Shown: one piece after another, positions 37,123-47,550 of the stretch
Position numbering within the stretch: position 1 is the first letter of the stretch
How the letters are laid out: every line of letters starts with the position of its first letter
Source of the DNA: Antedon mediterranea
Lineage: Eukaryota > Echinodermata > Crinoidea > Comatulida > Antedonidae
Assembly (NCBI RefSeq): GCF_964355755.1
Contig: NC_092672.1
Span: 11,344,501-11,408,500 of the forward strand
Direction of reading: 5' to 3'
Length of the DNA stretch: 64,000 bases
Notes under the pieces: generated by a model
The model's database searches: none
The model's input: only the letters and a program-made list of their open reading frames with translations
Told to the model about the DNA's origin: nothing
Program-made: the position numbers and the translations under genes

Positions 37123-37837
37123 GGGTTTGTTTGCTTCACTCGCAAGACCCCTGCTACCATGTGCTACAGTTTTACTGTGCAGAGGCCTATTGATGCTTTT
37201 GACATCTAAGTATTCATGTTATGAACATGATGTTTTTGAATGACAGTTACTTCAAAGTAGAGCGTTTATATTAGCTCTCGGGAAAATTTATACTAATGTC
37301 ACTAAAGTGGATAAAATTAGAATGACTCAAATAAAATGTTTAAAACAATTGAAAATGGAAATGAAATTATATCAACACAGTTGGATTTAATGTTTTTCAT
37401 CAAAAATGAAATTTAGAGTATTAAAACTATATTCTAAAACTAAAAAAAAATGTATAGTTAGTTCAAAGAGATTTTGTATCATGATTTTTTATTTATACCC
37501 TTATTTAGAAAATGTATATATTGTTCATTAATTGCTTATGGCAATGGATTATACTGTAGTTCATTTGGAGTACATGCTAAAAAACCTTGATTTATTAGTC
37601 TCCTATAATACAGTTTATGATCACATTGCATATGTATGCCACAATGTAACATATTAAAAAGTTTCTTCATATTGTTATCTTTACATTTTTTCATGAGATT
37701 TTACAAAATTCTCTGTTTACTTAAATGTTTCTAAATCTTTCTTAATTATATTTTATACTATAGTAGGGTAATAATGTATAAAGTGGAATAAGTACAAAAT
37801 GTGTTTTACATTTTAACTAGTTTATTTATTTGTATTG
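37123..37837. other. Array tail and AT-rich DNA
   Basis: GTTTGCTTCACTCGCAAG at about 37128 resembles the GTTTGCTCGCTTCGCTCGCA segment inside the neighbouring hAT-like element. The rest shows no feature. Confidence 0.5.
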
Positions 37838-38171
37838 AGTAGTCTATATCGTGCCTAACTTACCTGGATAAACCAACAATAATCGTATTGTGCCTGGTTA
37901 GAGCTTGGATTGGAGACCATCTGGGAATATCGGGTGCTGTATTTGGAGCTGGGATCCCGTTAGGCATTTGAAATCAGCATTGCTGACTCTTATGGCAGCC
38001 CCTGCATCTAGTATCTGCCTTTCCTCTGGTGAAGGTGGGCACTTGATCAATATTAGGACCAATCAGGGTGCTTTAAACAGTCCTGGCTTTGTTTGTATCA
38101 AAACCTGTTAGTGGTGGTAATTATTGCTGTTGGTTTCGATTGAATAAAAAAAAATAAATAAAAATAAAATT
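37838..38171 (+). repeat. SINE-like element with 5S rRNA-like segment
   Basis: Positions 37890-37941 match the 3' half of 5S rRNA, including box C: GCCTGGTTAGAGCTTGGATT, then GGAGACC, CTGGGAATA and CGGGTGCTGT. The 5' half of 5S is replaced by GTCTATATCGTGCC and TTACCTGGATAAACC, which recur elsewhere in the window without 5S sequence. About 200 bp of unrelated body follows, ending in an A-rich AATAAAAAAAAATAAATAAA tail. This fits a 5S-derived (SINE3-like) retroposon or a chimeric one. Confidence 0.65.
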
Positions 38172-41100
38172 GATTCTCAGGGGTCGTCCATCGTCAGGAG
38201 TTTCCAATATTGACGAGACAACTGGTCAGGATATTCACTAATAATACAATAATCACTAAAGTTGTTTTGAAACAAAACGATGCATGTATGAAACAAGAAA
38301 AGAAAAGAATATATTATGATTGACACTAAATCAGTGGGAAAAAAGAAGACAATTTGAATCTAGTTAAAAAAATGCATTTATTGTCAAATTGACACATTCT
38401 CATTTTATTCTAGGTGTTTTTGATCAAATACTGCTATTTTAATATCAAATGAACAGTAATTTTAAAAGCCTTTGTCACAAAACCGCGATCGTTATAACTC
38501 AAGACAAGCTAATAACCATCATAGAATAGATGTCAAGATTATAAATGACTTGTCTATAAAACAATTTCACCCAGCCTCTGTAGGTATAGTGTTATGCTGA
38601 TATTGTAGACATACAATTAGCCTTATAAAAGCAAATTATTACAATTTCAGGCAAGAGATGGTTTGTTTATTTTATCATATAGCCTACAGTATGATTCTTA
38701 TTTAAAGAAATAAGAACAATTTGTATAGGTTTTTTTCAAATTAAAGACCACCTGTGCCAATTTTGTTTTTTGTAAAATATGCCTTAAAATTTTACAATAT
38801 ATAATAACATTTTGTTAAAGCTAAGCTAGTGTAAGTAAACTCGTTGTTTTTTCTTTTTTGCAATTTGTTAGGTGAAGTTGTTAGGTGAAATAGCTAATTA
38901 GCCTATTACAGTATTACCATTTAATTATGATATTACATTTAATACTAAACTTTAAAGAAAATAGGATTATAAAATAATTTTTTCTGCTTTATTTTTTTTT
39001 CTAACTACAAATATAAATTTAATGTGTTTCCCATTTTTCAAAATTCTTTTATTTGAAAAAAGTCATTGTCTTATGATAAAATAAATTATAAACACATCAG
39101 TAATTCTAATTTTAAATAATGAGAAAAACATTGTTTATGGAGTTACTTGTCTATTCGATATGATTTAATAATTACACCTCAAATGGTTTTCTGATAGTTC
39201 TATAGAATATGAGGTCAACTTCACTGTTAATCTCATAAAAAAATTAGTTAAATTAATTGTTTTAACAATTATCCAATAACCATCTGTTTCTTTAAAAGAG
39301 TTTTTAACTATATACAGAGTTTGTGGACTAACTTATTATACAAGCTATGATACTCCCTACGTCTTTGTTTAGCCATGGATGGAAATGGGAAATTATTCCA
39401 TACAATATGGCCATTTAAATGTTTTCTTCTGTAATTAAATAGTGTCATAAAGTGAAGAAATTTACACTTGAAAAATCGCTTCCAAAGATTGATTCATTCG
39501 GAAATATTTAATTCAATCACGGCAATCAGACAACAATCTAAACATTAAAAAGTCGGTGCCGACAAACGTTTTCTTTCCGATTAACTTACAATAGAGGTAA
39601 TGACTTGAAAGTAAGTAAATCGTGTTGTTTGTTTAAGTGAATTGGATGAGGCGTGATTTGAAGTATTTAATAATAACAATTTACTTATGATTTGAATATT
39701 TAACATTGTAGCTTGTTTCATCTGAAAGTAAAGTATTAGTTTAAATAAATAATACTGTTATGTATTATATTTGTGTTTTCTACAAACTGTCTATAATCAT
39801 TTAGGCTTACACTAATATGTTGTATTGGCTAACAAGGCTAAAATAATAATTAAATTGTAATTTCAATGCAAAAAGATTAAAAATTCCATCACTAGGTTTT
39901 CTCATTTAATACTGTTTAGGCCTACTTATTTATATTAACAATATTTAAATTTATTATGTCTTAAAAAATAATTTTATTCCATTGGTATTATAGTCCTTAT
40001 AATTAAATAAATAGTAAAATTGTTGTGACAATTATTTATACTTCTTGTGGTAGATATGTTTCTAAATGTTGTCTTACTAACTGCATTTATCTGGCTGTAA
40101 ATAAGAAACCATTCTTGTTGGAGTAACAAAAATATGAATCAACAAATGACCAGAGATTTTGATAAAATGCAAAAAAATATATGCTGTCAAAAAAAAAAGT
40201 CTGTAAAAATGTATTTCTAAAGTGAAATATATATTATGATGTTATATAAAAAAAGATAATCTATATGTATTCTGCATAGTATAAATGTGGCAGATGCATT
40301 TTAAAAGATAATATTATTAGCACCATCACCATAAATATTACATAAAATCATGACAATTCACAAGCTCAATTTATTGTAACACATGTTGAATGAATTCCTT
40401 TAAATGACAGTTTACGTGAAAGATTCTTAAATGTATATACGATGACATATAATTACAAGTGCTATCAATACTGCATATAAAATGTAATGTGTAAATGATA
40501 GTCATGATTATTGTCTTTGATAACAATCGCAGGAATTTTTTTTCCAGCTTTTTAAAGTTAGAAATGAATTCTCTATATGCCTCCTGTGTATTTATTGAAT
40601 ACACAATTTGGATTGTTCACACTTTTTATTACAATATTTTCTGCTGGGGTGATTCAAGGATAGTGCAAAAGTGTCGAACATATATGTTTGGAAAAAAACT
40701 TCTTTTAAAAAAGAAAATTCCACCTGGATCTGTCTATATTCTTTGGACAGAAATGTTAACAACATACTTGCCCACTAATCCCAAAGTTCAGGGTTTAATT
40801 TATGGCTCTACCTCATTATAGCCTAGTAGTACCACAATTTCACTGCATGCCCAAATCAGTGGACACTACCACTGACTAAGTTATGAGGCTTATAAAACAG
40901 GTTTTAAATTCCCCATCTTATAATTGGCGAGTTATATCACACAGCCAATGGCTGTGTTGAAATACAAAAAAAAAACAGAAACAACTATCACATCATCCAT
41001 TTTCTTAAGCACACTGGGGAAAATATTAAGAAAATGGTTAAATAATAATTCTGCAGTCATTGATTTCACAGATTTAACAACATCATTCTTTTTTCGAAAT

Positions 41101-41558
41101 TGAATATATTACTATATTACAATTCTACTCATAAATTTTGTTGACACCACAACACTCTAAAGATTTACTTATCAAGGAATAGTGAATTGTACAGAAGTAA
41201 CATTATTTTTTAAAACAAGACAAATTTACTGTATGTTAAATAAAGATGTGATTAATAGAAGCCGTCAGCTGTGAAATGATGATACCAAGCGTTGTGACCG
41301 GTACTTGCCTTTTGTAGAATAGCATTTATTTACATCATTGGGCACAGGTCGTGTGAATTGTCCAATTATTTTCTGCCTTATTAACCGCAGACTTCTGAAA
41401 ATAGTACCTATAATGAGAAACGTAGACAGAAGAGAGATCGGATACATTATTGTTTGTTTGTTTTTGTTTTGTTCGTAACATTTATTTTCAGACTCTGACA
41501 CTAAAAATAATATAGTGATAAAAAAAAAGCAACGCAATTAAAAAATGATTGAGTCCAA
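38172..41558. other. Intronic, nothing recognised
   Basis: AT-rich. Opposing short ORFs at 40.4-40.8 kb have no protein-like pattern. Confidence 0.5.
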
Positions 41559-42323
41559 GGGCCTGTTTCTGCTGAGCAGAAATAATCGATTATTAACCGT
41601 TTATTTTTTTAATCGATTATTTTTGGGCAGCAGAAACGGCGCAAAATAAAATAACCGATTAAAAACACTCAATCCATTGCGTGTTTTAATCGATTATTTC
41701 TTGTTTTAACCGATTATTGCGGAGCAGTTTTGAGCTGCACACAAATAGCGATTATTGACCTCACTTTGACCTCTAGAGTATGACAAACTTATTCACGTAG
41801 GATTCTGTGTTACAAGTACACCCGTTTGGCGTTACATACCACCAGTCCAGGCTAATGATGTTTTACATGTCATTTTTTAGGTCTGTTGTTTGTTGACTTG
41901 TTTCGGTAGAAATATATAGCCTATACTATAGGCCTAGCAGGCCGAAGGTTGAACCAACGAACGGCGAAACGAACTTTTTTCGCCGACGTGTCCTTATTAA
42001 TATAACATCATTATTCTGTTGTATGTGGTACGGTAGTAGGCCTAGATGTTTATTTTACAAATAATATAGCTTTACGTAAGTGTAATTTTTAATCCTACAT
42101 GTGAGAGTTTTAGGCAGCGATAGGATGTTAAAACAAACCAACTCTCATCGGCCTTTCATAACTTGAACTCCGCTGTGGGGGAATGATGACATGATTTTAA
42201 AAACCGATTACCTGAATAACCGATTAAAGTCGTAGAAATTTTCAATTGCAGCGCGATTATTTTTGTGGTTTGCGGTGACTGGAAAAAATTGATTATTTTG
42301 ATCTTTTCAGCAGAAACAGACCC
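41559..42323. mobile_element. PIF/Harbinger-like element, AATCGATTATT variant
   Basis: It starts GGGCCTGTTTCTGCTG and ends CAGCAGAAACAGACCC. CAA flanks both sides (41556-41558 and 42324-42326), a 3-bp target duplication. The left end forms a hairpin around AATCGATTATT ending GGCAGCAGAAACGGCGC. The core is repeated as AACCGATTATTGCGGAGCAG and again near the right end. No Myb relic is visible. Confidence 0.75.
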
Positions 42324-42408
42324 CAAGAATGAAGGTAAATGCTTTGAAAGATAAAAAACAACATATTTTGATTGGTGAGCCTTATAAATAAAGGAAAAAT
42401 AAAGAAAT

Positions 42409-42432
42409 TTAATAAATAAATAAATAAATAAA
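42409..42432. repeat. (AATA)n microsatellite
   Basis: About six AATA units in a row. Confidence 0.8.
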
Positions 42433-42947
42433 GAGTGTGATTAATATAATAAAGCTTTATAGTACTATTTAGTATAAGTTAATAAACAAAAAATAACCAA
42501 TGCGAGTCTTAATGTATACCTTTATTTGGTCTATTAAGATGAAAGTGCTTATATTTTTTACATCTGAACCCAGTTGTATCGTAGAGGAAAATATACAACT
42601 GATATTTGCCCTAGAAGGCATTAGTCATCCTAGAGGGCATTTAACTATCATATACACTAGTGTATCACCTTAAAACATTAATGCACTACATTTAAATGAT
42701 AAAACCTTGAATGAAAGCACAATTGAAATGTATCTGTACTCAATATAACACATTAACATCTTGTAATAGTCAATTTTATCTCAACAACAAGGCCAGAAAA
42801 ATAATTTGAAGACAAATTACAAGGGACAATGTGACCTCAATTAGGTCATTTTGATAGTATAGCAATAGGCCTATGGATTCTCATGATTAAATTATGTTGT
42901 TACCAAATGGAAATAACAAATATCTTATAATTTACTGATTATTTATA
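42433..42947. other. Intronic, nothing recognised
   Basis: AT-rich sequence without recognisable features. Confidence 0.5.
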
Positions 42948-44001
42948 TTAACACTTTGACTGCCAAACACGAAGATCTTCGTTTTTGGAAACACAACGCT
43001 TGACTGCCAAAAACGAAGATCTTCGTTTTTCGCGTTTTTTTACGAAATCCGGTAGATAGGTTAATTATTGGTATATACTATAAATATGAACACTATATTC
43101 GGTCTGGACCGTCAATATTTTACAATTTGAAAGTAACTAATCTGGTTACGAACGACTGTCAAAATGGTACCTGTCGAAATAACAAACACCGCGCATCACA
43201 GTAGCGCGTAGAGCGATGGCTTGGCGCATTGTGTATCGGTCGCGCGCTAGCTATGCCGCCGAAGCATTACAAAGGTTTTTGTGGATTGACATGTTTGTTT
43301 GTTATCTGAATAAAAAATAATGGAGTCATTTTCAATATGAAGTCTTTAATTTTATTATTGTATGTATACCCTAATTGTTTTGGTGTTTTACTGAAAGTGA
43401 CCGAGTTTCACGCAACAAACTTGTTTTGAAATAGTATGGTTATTATCATCAGTTTACTATCTCCTAGGCCTAGGCTAGTAGTACTAGGCTAGCCTAGTCC
43501 TAAAACGGTTCCGGACCAACTTTAGGCCTGGTTAACTAAGCCTGGTGTCTTTACTATGTGGATTTTGGCGAAACATTGATGTAAGATTTATGATTTATAA
43601 AATGTAATACATTTTTCGATAGTGATAACTTGTTTTTATAGGCCTATCGGTGCCGTGTAAGTAACTTTTTCGTTGTTTGTTGATCTCACCGGGCGATATT
43701 TTCATATTGTGATGTCTTGCACAAAATCGCAATTATCTCGACTTTCTTGCGCGAAACTACGAAAAATTCAAAAAGTGGGTTACTTTCATTTTACTATTAC
43801 GATTTACATATTGCGATTTAAAAATCGTTCTTGGTACCATTATAAAGCTAAAATCTTTATGATTATTTTAGTCTAAATTACATATAAATCAGATCACATA
43901 CATGGTTTCAATCAACTTTAATAAAAACATCGAATTGGGCTAAAAACGCTGGCGGTGGCAGTTTCTAACTGGAAAAACCTCTGGCAGTCAAAGTGTTAAT
44001 G
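42948..44001 (+). mobile_element. TTAA-flanked inverted-repeat element, copy 3
   Basis: It has the same ends, palindromes and order as the copy at 27044-28081, in the same orientation, over 1054 bp. The CTAG-rich patch at 43455-43500 differs in length and arrangement from the other copies. Confidence 0.85.
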
Positions 44002-45604
44002 GTATTCAGTTTAAAAATAAAAAATAAATAGTATACTATTGAATCAACCATCAGATAATATATTCAAATGTAAATAAACAATGAATACACTTTTTTTTTC
44101 TGCCCAACGTAAAATCAAATTATAGCAACAGGTACTCAAGTGTGTATTATAGTATTTTTTTAATGAAAAATTCTCTGGCAAAATTTGAATTTACAGCCTT
44201 AGGCTTACAGGGTATCATACTGATTGAATACATATTTCTTTGGTATTAGTGATTTTTAACCCACAAACCTTTCATAAAACAAGCAGCGCCTCACAATCGA
44301 TGGAGGTTAAAGACAAACCTTGATATTACATAATTCCAATCATTTAATTTTACCTACAAAAATAAAGCAGCCTCCCCAATCAATTTACCACTATCGTAAA
44401 CCAATATTGAATCTTAGACAAAAATTGAACGGTAGCTTAGCGGATCATGTGAAGAGGGTTGAGCTAAAATCACAAGGTAGGCCAATTGCCTTACGATTGC
44501 AGGGTCCGTAATCATAGCTACTTAAAGTGTGAGTGGTCTGCTGATTATATCCAAAGCCATATGGCATAATACTGCGCGGTGCCTGTGATCTCCTAATACG
44601 GACGTTATCCATTGGTTTAAAGGATGCCTATTGCCTCTTAGGAGAGGAAATATGTGATTACCATATCGTATCTTGTTTTTATAACATTATTTAAGTACTA
44701 TAAAGTGTATTGATAATCCAGACATAATTATCAGGTAATTTTCAGAAGAATTGTTTAAAAATCCGATGTGGTAATAAATAAACAATATGAAACAATATGA
44801 CATTTTTTTTTTAATTGAAAAAATACTATAGATTTTCATAAATTAGCAATATTTTAAAAACAATTCTAAAAAAAATTATTTAAAAGCAATATGCAAAATA
44901 ATTTTCTCTTAACTTGATTATTACTCTTAATATAATTCTTAATTATTTAGGTATTAATTTCAATTAAAGCAAAATATTTGACAGGAAGTATCATTGATCT
45001 TGAATGATCTTCAGTGATTCCCTGAAAACTGCAACACCATACAAATTTAATTACTGGGTGTTGCTTATTGCGCCAAGAATGAATCCATGCAATTAAATTA
45101 TTTCATTGTGATTATACTGTATGGTTTTAAACGACTTTATTTCTTGAAGATCAATCATCAGTTAATCCCGGCGAGTTGTCGCTCCCTCATTGTTATTATT
45201 TCTTATCACAGGGTTTATCTAATTAGATTTAATAACAGTTGGATATTAGACATGGCAGAATCTTTATTGATTTTATTCAAGGATGTTTTGCTTATGGCAT
45301 TCTTGCGATGAAATTCATGTTAACATGGCCCTCCTTGTGACAAACCCAGCTACCCCTGAAGATATGTGCCTAAATCCACCCAAAAGTTAAGAATAGGTTA
45401 TTTGATCTTGATTAAAATGTTACAACTAAGTTGGCGCTTAATTAACCACAGTTGATTCTATTGCTTGACTTAGATTGACGATTGACGGTTCTGTAGTTCA
45501 GTAAACTAGCTATTTACTTCAGACATTTTTATGTCCAGGCACCAGTACAGTATGTTGATTATTTCCAAAATGGTGTCAAAGTTTTGGGTTAGAATATCTG
45601 AATG
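44002..45604. other. Intronic stretch with one doubtful ORF
   Basis: Around 44320-44511 a + strand frame reads IKQPPQSIYHYRKPILNLRQ and KLNGSLADHVKRVELKSQ. It is fairly protein-like and may be a decayed element, but I do not recognise it. The rest is AT-rich without features. Confidence 0.3.
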
Positions 45605-45670
45605 GTCTATTTCATGCCTAGCTTACCTGGACAAACTGACATTAGCCCTTTCCTGACAAAGTGGAGGACA
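45605..45670. repeat. Dispersed repeat, ATGCCTAGCTTACCTGGA type
   Basis: GGTCTATTTCATGCCTAGCT then TACCTGGACAAACTGACA matches the heads at 12632, 37842 and 47490. Confidence 0.55.
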
Positions 45671-45692
45671 AACATGTGCGTATGTGCATATA

Positions 45693-45991
45693 TGCGTTAA
45701 TAACCCTAGCAGGAGAAGGTAGACTTAATTATGCTAATCCAGTGATGCATTAGTGATTTTAAACTTAACCTTAGATAGGCGTTGGCGTTTCCATACGTGT
45801 TTGATAAAAAAAAAAATGTTTCAGCGCTTAGAGGTTTCACAAAATTAGGCGCTATCAAAATCTGCTTAGATCTAATGATCAGAGAGTTTAAATGCAATAA
45901 ATTGGAATGTTGATCGTTGTGTCTGAATACCTTGACTTTTAACAAACGCCACGGATTACCGTACGCCTAGCCTGTGAGTCTGAACATACCC
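45693..45991. mobile_element. Partial inverted copy of the 27-kb TTA-flanked element
   Basis: The right end TGAGTCTGAACATACCC is followed by TAA. ACGCCACGGATTACCGTACG and CTAATCCAGTGATGCATTAG are inverse matches to the 26978-28681 element. It lacks the TTAA-type insertion and so preserves the empty target site. The far end is truncated. Confidence 0.65.
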
Positions 45992-47489
45992 TAAGTCTAC
46001 AATATAGAAATACGTTAAAGAAGTCATTGTGACATTTTCTACAGTAAATTAAGGTACAGTTCATAATAATAATTGTTTTGGTAAACTTGTAATGGATTAT
46101 TATTCTTAAACTCAGTTGTTTTTTTTGTGTCATTTTTTAGACCATTAAAAGCAAACAATGCAAGATTTAAATTAAATTAAATACAGGAAACATAATTGAA
46201 ATAATTGAAAAACTTAGGTAGATTTTTAGTATTACTAAATCTACTAATTCTTTTAATATTAATTGCTTAAAAAAAAAACCTGAAATATACAAGAAATTGT
46301 ACTTTTTGTCACTTATTTTATTAGTTTGTTAATTTATCTCTCAGATGAGTACCACAATTTAAAAATGTTATGTTCAAAACAATTTTGTTCATTATTAGAG
46401 TATTTTGTTTACAGAAGTCAATAATTGTTATTTGGCCAGTATGTTTTAAAAATTAGGTCTTTAAGTATAAAAAAATAGAAATAATAAATTACATAAAAAC
46501 ATCAGTAGTAACAAGATAGATTCTTTGAAGTATCAGTGAGATTCATCATTCACTTGACTATTTAAGTGTAGATGACATCAAAATGAAAATTTTATGCCGA
46601 AAATAAAAACATATATTCATTGCAAATTCCCTTCCATTTGAATGTCACTTACAATAAATGGTTGTTGAATAGGATGAAAATTAACTGCAGAAACCGCTCT
46701 CGCATACGAATCATGATGACGAATTCTTATCAGTTGCCTGCAACATCCTATCGCAGTGTAACACTAACGCAAAACGTGTTCGCTATGCGATTCCACCTGA
46801 AATTTATATGTTCAGCTGTTTTAGGTGCATTTGGATCAGATAGAGTTACGCATTTGAATTCTCTTTGGTCATAGGTTGAATGTTTTGTCATATCCCTGCT
46901 GAGCTTTGTCTTTCAGGCTAAGCTGTCAGAAATGATCTGATTCAATGTTGTTTTGGAACATTAATTTGATATTATCTGTATGGCTCTAATCCATTCTTTG
47001 ACCTGATGTGCAATAATCAAAAGAAACAACAAGAATACATACGGTACTGGTTAAAACAACGTTTTAAAAGAAATGAACAAAAGGTTGATTTTAAGACAAA
47101 TTATTCAAATTTTTCTTCTGCATCTTCATGAAATATTTTTATCATGAAATAATTTTGATATACATAACCCTTGGTTAGTCATTAGATATTTACAACAGAA
47201 AAACAAAATATTTAATTTTTAGGTGCAAGTATATTTTCACAGATATAGATATAGAATCCACCCAAAAATTTAAAAGTTTCAGAAAGTTAAGTCTATTTTT
47301 GTAATAAAATACACTGTCTACATAGGTCTAGAAAGACTCTAAAAATGACACAAAAATATTAATGCCTGACTTGATGAAATGAAATGGTGTGAAAGTTGGG
47401 CTGTGCTTCCTGACTATTATTAGTACATACCATTATATGTCATGGTGATCAAAATACATTATAAATACAATGTTTATCTGCTACTGTAT
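45992..47489. other. Intronic, nothing recognised
   Basis: AT-rich. An 84-codon ORF at 46.6-46.9 kb has no recognisable motif. Confidence 0.5.
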
Positions 47490-47550
47490 TGTCCATTTTG
47501 TGACTAGTTTACCTGGATAAACCGACAATAGCCAATGCGCTCTCAGTGGG
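47490..47550. repeat. Dispersed repeat, TTACCTGGATAAACCGACA type
   Basis: GTTTACCTGGATAAACCGAC followed by AATAGCC matches the right arm of the foldback at 7364-7583. A 128-codon reverse-strand ORF beginning here lacks recognisable domains. Confidence 0.5.

Noticed and set aside
36233-37243. Long ORFs on both strands (up to 336 codons) with 8-residue repeats
   Set aside because: A 24-bp tandem array keeps any stop-free frame open. Several frames and both strands are open at once, which argues against coding.
37890-37941. Functional 5S rRNA gene
   Set aside because: Only the 3' half is present, with substitutions and a SINE-like tail, so it is not a gene.
41265-41537. Reverse-strand ORF with IIGTIF similar to the 53.5-kb membrane ORF
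   Set aside because: Similarity limited to a short hydrophobic run, and the rest is unrelated.
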